Positions 15,597 through 24,000 of a stretch of 64,000 bases of DNA are shown here, piece after piece. This DNA comes from Methanofollis ethanolicus (GTDB taxonomy: Archaea > Halobacteriota > Methanomicrobia > Methanomicrobiales > Methanofollaceae): assembly GCF_001571385.1 (NCBI RefSeq), contig NZ_BCNW01000001.1, positions 2,271,470 to 2,335,469 of the forward strand, read 5' to 3'. The translations under genes and the position numbers were made by a program. Position 1 is the first letter of the stretch. The number at the start of each line of letters is the position of its first letter. The notes beneath the pieces were generated by a model that was not told the DNA's origin, did no database searches, and saw only the letters and a list, made by a program, of their open reading frames with translations.

Positions 15597-16916
15597 TCAC
15601 CGTTCCCGCCGCCACCGGTCCAGGGCGGTGCAGAAGGCCCGGGCAAAGCGCTCCGTCATGTAGGCATGGCTGTAGCCGGCAAGGACGGCGTGCTCGGAAA
15701 GGCCGTCCCGCCCGTCGCCTATCCCTTTGCCGCGGGCGAGGCGGAGAGCGAAGCGGGCGTCGGCCGCCGGGTCGACGGAGGAGTAGTGGAACTCGTGGCC
15801 CCTGAAGGTGAGGCCGGCAGGGAGGAGGGGGGAGGTGCCGGTGCACTCGGCCTCCACGTAGCCGAGGGCCTGGAAACGCGTATTCATCCGGGCGTCGGCC
15901 GGGAGGACGCCGGCCATGGGATAGTCTGCGTCGGAGGAGAGGCGTTCGCAGAGATAGATGAGGCCGCCGCACTCGGCATAGACGGGCATTCCGTCCGCCG
16001 CGGCGGTCCCGACCGCACATGTGCAGGGGGCGCGGGAGAGGGCCGCCGCGTGGAGTTCGGGGTAACCGCCGCCGAGGTACAGGCCGTCGACGTCGGGGAG
16101 GGGGTCGACGAGAGGGGAGAAAAAGACCAGGTCGGCTCCGGCACGCCGCAGGAGGTCGAGGTTGTCCTGGTAGTAGAAGCAGAAGGCGGCGTCACGCGCC
16201 ACGCCGAGGCGGACGCGGGGGGAGTCGCCGGCGGCGGCCGGGGCCGGGACGGCCGCGGGGACCGAGGCGGCCGCGGCGATGAGGGCGTCAAGGTCGCAGT
16301 GTTCCTCGCAGACCGCACCGAAGGCGGCCATGCTCGCCTCTCCGGCCATCGCAAGGCCGAGGTGGCGGCTGGAGACGGCCTTCGCCTTCTCTGTCGGCAC
16401 CCAGCCCAGGGCCGGGACGGAGAGTTCTTCCTCGATCATCTGCCTGTGGCGGGGGCTCCCGACCCTGTTGAAGATCACGCCGGCAAAATGCACCGCGGGG
16501 TCGAAGGAGGTGTAGCCGCGGACGAGGGCGTGGGCGCTCCGCGACATGCCGCCGACGTCGGCAACGAGCACCACCGGCGCTCCGAGGGCCTTCGCCACGT
16601 GCGCGGTGGAGCCGAGGTCGCCGCCCTCCAGGCCGTCGTACAGCCCCATCACGCCCTCGATGACGGCGATGTCCGCGCCTGCCGATGCCGATGCGAAGGT
16701 CCGCACCACGCCCTCCTCCCCCATCATGAAGGGGTCGAGGTTCCTGCAGGGGCGGCCGCAGATCGCGGTGTGGTGCGAGGGGTCGATGAAGTCCGGGCCG
16801 ACCTTGAAGGGCTGGACGACGAGGCCACGCGCCCGCAGCGCCGCCATGACGCCGCACGCGAGGGTGGTCTTGCCGCAGCCGGAGTGGGTGCCTGCGATGA
16901 CGATTGCCGGGATCAT
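15597..16916 (-). CDS. cobyrinate or Ni-sirohydrochlorin a,c-diamide synthase
   Basis: 439 residues from ATG 16916. The N-terminal half is a P-loop dethiobiotin synthetase-like ATPase (AGTHSGCGKTTLACGVMAAL, then FKVGPDFIDPSHH). The C-terminal half is a class I glutamine amidotransferase-like domain with GGGYPELHA, the nucleophile Cys in VYAECGGLIYL and His in GHEFHYSS. The family amidates the a and c side chains of cobyrinate (CbiA) or Ni-sirohydrochlorin (CfbB, in F430 synthesis). Methanogens often carry both, and I cannot tell which this is. It stands alone, about 30 kb from the cbi operon. Confidence 0.85.
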   Translation of the reverse strand: MIPAIVIAGTHSGCGKTTLACGVMAALRARGLVVQPFKVGPDFIDPSHHTAICGRPCRNLDPFMMGEEGVVRTFASASAGADIAVIEGVMGLYDGLEGGDLGSTAHVAKALGAPVVLVADVGGMSRSAHALVRGYTSFDPAVHFAGVIFNRVGSPRHRQMIEEELSVPALGWVPTEKAKAVSSRHLGLAMAGEASMAAFGAVCEEHCDLDALIAAAASVPAAVPAPAAAGDSPRVRLGVARDAAFCFYYQDNLDLLRRAGADLVFFSPLVDPLPDVDGLYLGGGYPELHAAALSRAPCTCAVGTAAADGMPVYAECGGLIYLCERLSSDADYPMAGVLPADARMNTRFQALGYVEAECTGTSPLLPAGLTFRGHEFHYSSVDPAADARFALRLARGKGIGDGRDGLSEHAVLAGYSHAYMTERFARAFCTALDRWRRER

Positions 16917-17094
16917 GCCGGTGGATCTTGGCGAGGAAGAAAAATGAAGGTATGGTTTTTTTCGGCCTCCGCACACTCGACGGTTCAGTCTTGATCAGGA
17001 GAGGGGAATGTTGGGGAGGTGGGGCGAAGGGGCGAGCGAGGCATGGCAGGGTCCCTTACAATTCCCACAGAAAAAGAGTGAAAAAGATCAAAAC

Positions 17095-17693
17095 TCACGT
17101 CAGTTCATAAAAATTATTCAGATGCGAGCAGAGCGACCGCAGGAACCGCGCCCCGGACAACGACTCATCAGGCTCAGAATAATTCCCGGCCTTCATCTTC
17201 TCTTCCTTGTCTGCCAGCAGATAGCACACCTCAGAATAGACCCGCTCCCGCACCAGCCTTAAACAGGTCTGATGATAGCGTTCACCATAGGAGGCGTTCT
17301 TAAACTCAGGGAAGACCTCGAAGTGCGGTTCGTTATTTCTCACGCTCTTCCGGGACTTCTCACAGTCCTCCAGCAGGAGCAGATACCCCAACCACGGAGA
17401 CGGCGAGGTCCTGAACGCACCCTCACGGTAGGCCGTCCAGAGGTCATGTGCACTCCCCAGCACTTCCTCAGTCCTGTTGTTGATGGTGTTCCCGAAAGAC
17501 GGCCCTTTCTGAGACTTCAGTTCGAGAACAGCAACCAGTTCCTTCTTCCCGTCAGGATGGTGTTTGACGACAAGCAGGTCCCCCGGTTATTCTGGTCCTC
17601 TGCCTGCGACGCCCGCGTATCCCAGAAATACCGCACAGCGTCGGAAAAATAATCGTCCCGTAAAATATCTCGAAGAATTCGGTCATTCACCAT
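17095..17693 (-). pseudogene. PaeR7I/XhoI-family type II restriction endonuclease, broken by internal deletion
   Basis: From ATG 17693 the frame gives MVNDRILRDILRDDYFSDAV then RYFWDTRASQAEDQNNRG, matching the start of PaeR7I/XhoI enzymes, then shifts frame. From 17580 another frame resumes: DLLVVKHHPDGKKELVAVLE then LKSQKGPSFGNTINNRTEEV, and continues through GSAHDLWTAYREGAF and RLVRERVYSEVCYLLADKEE to a stop at 17095. The total is 599 nt, not a multiple of 3, whereas the family has about 245 codons. Roughly 140 nt between the DQ and DLLVV motifs are missing. The catalytic region after the deletion still reads like a real enzyme. It begins 14 nt after a methyltransferase remnant on the same strand. 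Confidence 0.8.
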
Positions 17694-17706
17694 GGTTATG
17701 CCTCAC

Positions 17707-17901
17707 TCAGAACAATCGAGACTGTTTAACCTGATGAATAAACCGATCAACCTCCATTGCGAAATATTTTTCTTCGACCTCGACGCTGATGCTGTTTCTC
17801 CCCCACCGTGCCGCAGCAAGGGCGGTCGTGCCTGTACCCCCGAAGGGGTCGAGCACCGTGTCGCCGACAAACTCTTCACCTACCTTCCTCCCCTTTTTTC
17901 G
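17707..17901 (-). pseudogene. C-terminal remnant of a DNA methyltransferase (N6/N4 class)
   Basis: The minus-strand frame ending at TGA 17709-17707 reads VGEEFVGDTVLDPFGGTGTT, then ALAAARWGRNSISVEVEEKY and a short tail. DPFGGTGTTALAA is the SAM-binding motif I near the C-terminus of beta-class adenine or cytosine-N4 methyltransferases. The frame is closed by a stop at 17902-17904 and I find no catalytic DPPY/SPPY half upstream. Only about 65 residues survive. It ends 14 nt before the endonuclease remnant, an arrangement of a dead restriction-modification pair; known PaeR7I partners are of another methylase class, so the pairing is uncertain. Confidence 0.65.
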
Positions 17902-18162
17902 TTACTCCCTATGCAACGCACGGCGGACCGTCGATCATGAAGAGACACCTTGCCACTCACCTCGTCTTCCCGCTCTCTTTCTCCCGCGATGACGACAAAC
18001 GCACGGAATGGTGTCTGGGGAAAAGTCGAACATGTACACCAGGTCTATCGTGTCGATACCTGCGAGGCACAGACACCGTCAATCCCCCCACAACTGACAG
18101 AATAATTCTCTCAGAATCGAAATTCGATCGAATTCGACCAGATTTTACCGGAGGTAGAGCGA
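17902..18162. other. no gene seen; probable decayed DNA
   Basis: 260 nt between the methyltransferase tail and the RelE-like tail. Short open frames in several phases give no recognisable protein. The end (18105-18150) is AT-rich with two AATTCGA-type repeats. It is probably further remnant of the restriction-modification gene. Confidence 0.3.
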
Positions 18163-18267
18163 TCAGTATCCGAACCGCCGTTCATAGGCGGTGTGGTCCA
18201 GCCACTCGATGATCACCACGATCATTTCCCCGTCGCTGGCCACGGTATAGATCAACCGCCACGAATC
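18163..18267 (-). pseudogene. C-terminal remnant of a RelE/ParE-like toxin
   Basis: The last 34 codons of a minus frame read SDSWRLIYTVASDGEMIVVI and IEWLDHTAYERRFGY. This matches the end of RelE-family toxins (R-x-IY-x(4-8)-V-I-x2-I-x-HR-x2-Y shape). The frame stays open upstream, but from about 18267 the sequence is the antisense of an Orc1/Cdc6 gene, so the toxin N-terminus is lost. No antitoxin is seen. Confidence 0.55.
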
Positions 18268-18813
18268 GGAGTGTATCCCGGCGTGGTGCCGCCGGCGGCC
18301 CTGGACCTCGTCGTCAGGCGGGCGGTGGCCTGCGGGGACTCGCGGGTCGGCCTCGGCCTGTTGAAGGAGGCGGTGCTCCACACCGAAAGGGCGGGGAGGA
18401 CGGCGGCAGAGGCCGGGGACGTCGAGGCGGCGGTTGCGGTCGCCCGGCACGCCCACCTTGCCGCCGGCGTGCGGGCTCTCACGCCCCCGGAGACGGCGGT
18501 GCTCTCCGTGCTCGCCGGCATGGCACGGCGGGGGGAGGAGACGACATCGGGCCGGGTGTACGAGGCCGTCTCCGCAATCGAGCCGATGAGTTACATGATG
18601 TTTTTTGAACGCCTGGAGAGGCTGGATGCGCTGCACCTGGTGGCGACGCGGCAGAGGAGGAAGGGGCAGGGGAGGACGCGGGAGATCGTGGTGCGGGAGG
18701 GAGTGGGGGACGCGGTCGCCCCTGTTCCGGCAGCGTCGTCGGGGACGTCGGTGAAGTGTCCTGCAGGCGTCGCGGACGACGAAAAACGTCGCTATGAAAC
18801 GGGACATGAATAA
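18265..18813 (+). pseudogene. Orc1/Cdc6 C-terminal fragment (replication initiator)
   Basis: From about 18265 the plus frame reads GVYPGVVPPAALDLVVRRAV, then GDSRVGLGLLKEAVLHTERAG, then LTPPETAVLSVLAGMARRGE and FERLERLDALHLVATRQRRK, then GQGRTREIVVRE. This is the AAA+ lid and winged-helix end of archaeal Orc1/Cdc6 proteins, which bind origin DNA. Full proteins have 370-420 residues. The ATPase half with Walker A and B is absent, so this is a remnant about 180 residues long. It begins exactly where the RelE-like remnant ends, suggesting a deletion or insertion junction. It may come from a lost plasmid or integrated element, or from an old chromosomal origin gene. Confidence 0.7.
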
Positions 18814-19045
18814 AAAAAAGTCACCGGACGACCGGCCTCTCGGCCGGACTCCGGTACAGGGCGTCGGCGGCGTTCTCGCCCGGGGTCGGAATTGCACGCC
18901 GGGTCAAAGACCGGCGGCCACCTGACCTTCCCGTTCGTTCAGGGTCGAGACTCTCTCCCTGTCGGCCGGGATGGGGTGCTCCCGTATCAGGGCGTCATTG
19001 ACGCAGGCGTATCGTCGCCCGGCATGAGGATGAGGTGAGGGAAAA
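18814..19045. other. no supported gene between Orc1/Cdc6 fragment and lipoprotein
   Basis: 232 nt. A minus frame ending at 18904 reads YACVNDALIREHPIPADRER and VSTLNEREGQVAAGL, which looks protein-like but is only about 40 codons long before it overlaps the BMP gene in another phase. It may be one more remnant. I cannot identify it. Confidence 0.25.
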
Positions 19046-20035
19046 TCAGTTCTCCGGCACGGAGCGGCGGAGGTACGCCTCTTCTGCGTCCTGCGCCCGC
19101 GCCTCCCACGCGCTGACGGTCTCGTTGTAGACGGCGAACGCCGGGTTGACGACGATGCCGGTCGCCCCGTCCTTGAGTCCACCGACCCTATCGCCGCCGG
19201 TGAACGTACCGTTGAGGTGCTCCGCGATGCCGGCGGAGACGACGCGGTCGACCCGTTTTATCGCGGACGCGAGCACGACGTCAGGGCCGAGCGGCGACTG
19301 GTCGGTGTCAGTCCCGATGATATACCGGCCGGTGGCATTCCCCGCCGCATCGAAGACCCCCATATTGGAGTACCCGGCGCACGTGAAGATCACGTCGGTC
19401 CCGTTCCCGTACATCCTTTCAGCGATCCGGCCCGCCTCTCCGGGGTCGGTGAACCCGTCGGTGGAGTGCTGCCGCACACAGGCATGGTCCACCGCGACCG
19501 AGGCATTGACGGCACGGGCGCCGTCCGTGTACCCCTGGAGGAACACGTCGAGGAGGGCGGACTGCGTGCCGAGGATGGTCCCGACCTTCCCGGTCTGCGT
19601 CGCCGATGCCGCAAGGACGCCGGCCAGGTAACTGTCGCCGTAGGAGACGAACTCGTATGCCCTGACATTGTCCGACCCGATGCCCATCTGGTCGACGGCG
19701 AGGAACCTGATGTCAGGGTGGTCCTGCGCAAGACGGCGGGTGAGGTTGGCGTACTGGTATCCGACCGTTATGACGAGGCCGGGTTTTTCCGTGCCGGCGA
19801 GAAGGCCGGGGAGGGTGTCGCAGTCGCGGGGGGTGAACTCCCGTGCGGTGAACGAGACGGTGTCGTGCGCCGCCAGAAGGCCCTGATATGCGGTGTCGGT
19901 ATAGGAGAGGTCGCCTTTCTCCGACCCGTACAGGATGTACACGGACGGGAGGGAGGACGACCCGGTGCACCCGGCGGCGGCGAGCAGGAGGGCGAGGACG
20001 ACGGTGAGTGAAACGAGGGGGAAGGACGGTTTCAT
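19046..20035 (-). CDS. BMP-family basic membrane lipoprotein (ABC substrate-binding)
   Basis: 329 residues. The signal peptide ends in a lipobox (LLAAAGCTG, Cys23). The mature protein has the Bmp/PnrA fold: VYILYGSEKGDLSYTDTAYQ at the N-terminus, LVITVGYQYANLTRRLAQDH near 95, DQMGIGSDNVRAYEFVSYGD near 125, and ILGTQSALLDVFLQGYTDGA near 165. Family members bind nucleosides or similar ligands and feed an ABC importer. No permease or ATPase gene is adjacent, so it may serve a transporter encoded elsewhere or act as a receptor. The gene points away from the exonuclease. Confidence 0.85.
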   Translation of the reverse strand: MKPSFPLVSLTVVLALLLAAAGCTGSSSLPSVYILYGSEKGDLSYTDTAYQGLLAAHDTVSFTAREFTPRDCDTLPGLLAGTEKPGLVITVGYQYANLTRRLAQDHPDIRFLAVDQMGIGSDNVRAYEFVSYGDSYLAGVLAASATQTGKVGTILGTQSALLDVFLQGYTDGARAVNASVAVDHACVRQHSTDGFTDPGEAGRIAERMYGNGTDVIFTCAGYSNMGVFDAAGNATGRYIIGTDTDQSPLGPDVVLASAIKRVDRVVSAGIAEHLNGTFTGGDRVGGLKDGATGIVVNPAFAVYNETVSAWEARAQDAEEAYLRRSVPEN

Positions 20036-20182
20036 GGGGAAAGGTGAGGCGGGAGGGGTATTAAACGGAGGGGACGGGATGGGGGAGGCGCTCTCCGGCC
20101 AATAGTGGCAGCGTTCACTCGCTGCATGGGACCATCCGACAAATCGGTGAGAGTTATGGCGTGCCCGGGATGTGCCGAATGA

Positions 20183-20189
20183 TTATATT
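20183..20189 (+). promoter_or_regulatory. TATA-like box of the exonuclease gene
   Basis: TTATATT lies about 27 nt upstream of ATG 20216, the spacing expected for an archaeal promoter giving a leaderless mRNA. Only AGGG touches the ATG as a possible ribosome site. Confidence 0.4.
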
Positions 20190-20215
20190 GCCGCCCATCC
20201 ATATATCCATCAGGG

Positions 20216-20803
20216 ATGTCCTCCTCCCTCCCATTAGATGGCAATGTCCTTGTCATCGACACCGAGACGACAGGCCGGTTCTTGAGCGGAAGGCCTCCTC
20301 CCCGTCTTGTCGAACTTGCATGGGTGCTCTGCGACAGCCAGGGGTTCCTTCTGGCAGAGCATGCGATGACCGTCGTCCCGGAGGGCTTCTCGATTCCCCC
20401 CTCTGCGGTGAAAATCCACGGCATCACAACGGTGGATGCACGCCGGGATGGCATCCGGATCAGGGATGCGTTGATAAACCTTGCACAGGCGGCCAAAAGG
20501 TCGGATTGGGTTGTTGCTCACAACCTTGCCTATGATCGCAGGGTCGTTGCCGAAGAGTGCGAACGGGCGGGGTGTGCCGACCCGCTTGAACCGCTCCGCG
20601 GCTGGTGTACGATGGTGGGGTCTGCCAGGTACTGCGGTATCAGGCGGCAGGGGGGGTACAAGTGGCCGACCTTATCCGAACTTCACCAGGTTCTCTTTGG
20701 GCGTCCCTATGACGGGGCGCACCGGGCGCGGGAGGATGCACGGGCATGTGCCCGGTGTTTTTTTGCTCTGGCGGAGGCGGGCGAAGTGAAAAAGGGAGGG
20801 TGA
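20216..20803 (+). CDS. DEDDh 3'-5' exonuclease (DnaQ-like) at the CRISPR trailer end
   Basis: 195 residues. All DEDDh residues are visible: D15 and E17 (VIDTETTG), D107 (VAHNLAYDRRVV), H169 and D174 (AHRAREDARA). Between them, IPPSAVKIHGITTVDARRDG is typical of DnaQ-family proofreading or trimming exonucleases. The family removes nucleotides from 3' ends; in type I-E systems without cas4, DnaQ-like enzymes trim new spacers to length, and some cas2 genes are fused to such a domain. Here the gene runs toward the CRISPR array from its trailer side, and its TGA (20801-20803) lies inside a degenerate CRISPR repeat. A link to adaptation is inference; DNA repair is the alternative. Confidence 0.85.
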   Translation: MSSSLPLDGNVLVIDTETTGRFLSGRPPPRLVELAWVLCDSQGFLLAEHAMTVVPEGFSIPPSAVKIHGITTVDARRDGIRIRDALINLAQAAKRSDWVVAHNLAYDRRVVAEECERAGCADPLEPLRGWCTMVGSARYCGIRRQGGYKWPTLSELHQVLFGRPYDGAHRAREDARACARCFFALAEAGEVKKGG

Positions 20804-20947
20804 TCCCCACGCGAGTGGGGAACATTTGCCCGAGGACGCAGACGATCGGCGTCCTGATCCGTGATCCCCACGCGAGTGGGGAACATTTCTGTCACATGAA
20901 TTGTCTGTAATCGCACCAGGGTTCAACCCCGAGATATCGGGGAACAT
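20798..20947 (-). repeat. three degenerate CRISPR repeats at the trailer end
   Basis: Three repeat-like units lie at exact 61-nt spacing: 20798-20825, 20859-20886 and 20920-20947. The first two keep the core CCCCACGCGAGTGGGGAACA but differ at both ends (TGAT for TTCAT, final T for C). The third keeps only GGTTCA, a CCCC/GGGG stem and GGGGAACAT, with the loop changed to GAGATATC. The first overlaps the exonuclease stop codon. They are decayed oldest units, separated from the intact array by a further 113 nt without a visible repeat. Confidence 0.85.
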
Positions 20948-21060
20948 CATCCACCCGAACAGAGCAGACGATATCATGTTGGTTATGGTATTTTATGATA
21001 TTTCCTGAGTGGAGAGAGGTGTGTTCTATGGTGGATGTGATGGATTTCCGGCAGCGCAGT
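20948..21060. other. trailer region between degenerate and intact repeats
   Basis: 113 nt without a gene. It contains a weak inverted repeat (ATATCAT near 20974, ATGATAT near 20994) and is AT-richer than its surroundings. At a 61-nt period one repeat would be expected near 20981 but none is visible, so this is lost array or foreign sequence. Confidence 0.4.
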
Positions 21061-24000
21061 GGTTCATCCCCACGCGAGTGGGGAACACATTGGCGCTATC
21101 ACCGCCCACTCCATAGACGCCGGTTCATCCCCACGCGAGTGGGGAACACTCACCAAGTAATCTCAGAATGCGTCTATGGTGCGGTTCATCCCCACGCGAG
21201 TGGGGAACACTCGCGGTGATGCGCCCCCGCAAGCTGATCCATCGGTTCATCCCCACGCGAGTGGGGAACACGCCGTCCGTCCATGGCTGTTCTCCCGGTG
21301 CATCGGTTCATCCCCACGCGAGTGGGGAACACGCAGCGCGGCAACTCCTGATCCGTGCGCTCAGCGGTTCATCCCCACGCGAGTGGGGAACACCTCGGCA
21401 TTTGCGGGCGCTGGCGAAGCGGCTGCGGTTCATCCCCACGCGAGTGGGGAACACAGCGCGAAGGCGATGCACGGAGAGAAATGCAACGGTTCATCCCCAC
21501 GCGAGTGGGGAACACCTCCCGGTCCTCCCCCTCCTGGTGATCCTGGCCGGTTCATCCCCACGCGAGTGGGGAACACACGTTCTGCGTGAAGAAGGACGAT
21601 GAACTGCTCGGTTCATCCCCACGCGAGTGGGGAACACCCCCGATCCCCGGGGACTCCCCCGAGGCGTCATCGGTTCATCCCCACGCGAGTGGGGAACACG
21701 TGCCGACCGTCAGCCCCATAGGGAGGATACCCGGTTCATCCCCACGCGAGTGGGGAACACGACCGCTTCGTCATTGAGAAGAATGTCGTTCTGGGTTCAT
21801 CCCCACGCGAGTGGGGAACACGACCGCTTCGTCATTGAGAAGAATGTCGTTCTGGGTTCATCCCCACGCGAGTGGGGAACACCCAGGAATTTCTTTCCTG
21901 AGAATCATGGACAACGGTTCATCCCCACGCGAGTGGGGAACACGAATAGCTGGGTGGCGCATCTAGGTGCTACAACGGTTCATCCCCACGCGAGTGGGGA
22001 ACACTTAATGCGGTGGTCTGGAAAAATCACTATCGTCGGTTCATCCCCACGCGAGTGGGGAACACCATCGACCTCCAGATATTTCCACCACACCCCTCGG
22101 TTCATCCCCACGCGAGTGGGGAACACCACACCCAGCACAAAGGGAATGGGGGGGTATACGGTTCATCCCCACGCGAGTGGGGAACACCTCAAGGTCCGCA
22201 ACCTGACCGCGCTCCGGGGCGGTTCATCCCCACGCGAGTGGGGAACACCTGGACGGGGGCGAGTTCACCGTCAAGGGGAACGGTTCATCCCCACGCGAGT
22301 GGGGAACACACCTCGACCAGATCGCGGACCCGGCATACGATCGGTTCATCCCCACGCGAGTGGGGAACACTAAGGTGGGAGCCTTAGCGAGCCAGTTCTT
22401 CTCGGTTCATCCCCACGCGAGTGGGGAACACTCACTGAGGAGGAGTTCGCGGGCGTTGACGACCGGTTCATCCCCACGCGAGTGGGGAACACTCTGCCGC
22501 TGGAGCGACGCGTACGTCCGGGACCGGTTCATCCCCACGCGAGTGGGGAACACTGTGTGCGGGTGTGGGCGATGATCGCCGCTTCCGGTTCATCCCCACG
22601 CGAGTGGGGAACACTTCGGCGGCGATCAGGTCCGGGTGCAGGTCCTCGGTTCATCCCCACGCGAGTGGGGAACACTTCTCCATGATGAACCGATAGAGGG
22701 GGTCGCTGGGTTCATCCCCACGCGAGTGGGGAACACTAGTGTCGTCCTCTGCCTCTACCCCCTCGTCCCGGTTCATCCCCACGCGAGTGGGGAACACTGC
22801 TCCAGTGCCGGTGCCACCTGATCGCCACGAGGTTCATCCCCACGCGAGTGGGGAACACCTCCAGCCACTCCCGCAGGGTCCGGCCGGTCTCGGTTCATCC
22901 CCACGCGAGTGGGGAACACGAATGCGCCGACGTGGTGCACCTCCCCCTTCTCGGTTCATCCCCACGCGAGTGGGGAACACGCAGGTCGTCGACGAACTAA
23001 CCCTCTAACTATCGGTTCATCCCCACGCGAGTGGGGAACACCCCTTCAGGGACCACTCGACATTCCAGCGGGCCGGTTCATCCCCACGCGAGTGGGGAAC
23101 ACTTCGTGAAGGAGCCCGGGGAGGTCTGGAAAAAACGGTTCATCCCCACGCGAGTGGGGAACACTCAGTGGCAGTGGCGCACACCTGATCCCCTCTCGGT
23201 TCATCCCCACGCGAGTGGGGAACACGGTGGCTTCGGCGGTCTTGGTGTCCCGGGCGACGGTTCATCCCCACGCGAGTGGGGAACACTCAGGTCCCTCGAT
23301 CCGGTAGCCGTTGGCATACGGTTCATCCCCACGCGAGTGGGGAACACCGGCCACCGACGCCGAGAAGGCACAGGCGAGGCGGTTCATCCCCACGCGAGTG
23401 GGGAACACGGCTTGTCGCCCTCTCCCTCTGTTTTCGGTACCGGTTCATCCCCACGCGAGTGGGGAACACGCTCCGGGGGCCCGGCCCGGGAAGAGCCGGA
23501 CCGGTTCATCCCCACGCGAGTGGGGAACACCAGACCGCCGTGTGCAGGGTCGAGTACTGATCCGGTTCATCCCCACGCGAGTGGGGAACACTCGATATCG
23601 ATCTGCTCGAACCGGTGCTCGACCGGTTCATCCCCACGCGAGTGGGGAACACCACGGCTGCAGGATCAGAAGAGGGGATGATCACGGTTCATCCCCACGC
23701 GAGTGGGGAACACATGCCCGAAGACATCGATGACCAGAGCCGGGCCGGTTCATCCCCACGCGAGTGGGGAACACTCCTCGAAAACAGCCGGGCAGATATC
23801 GAGGACCGGTTCATCCCCACGCGAGTGGGGAACACGGCGGGTCGGTGAACCTCGGGAACTACGAGAGCGGTTCATCCCCACGCGAGTGGGGAACACAGGA
23901 TCCGCACACGCGTGCGCAGGGGGAGGGGCGGTTCATCCCCACGCGAGTGGGGAACACGCAGGTATGCAAGCGCCTTCAAGACCCCGGTGCGGTTCATCCC

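Noticed and set aside
18163-18897. 244-codon minus-strand frame as one gene
   Set aside because: Only the last 35 codons look like protein (RelE-like); the rest is antisense to the Orc1/Cdc6 fragment.
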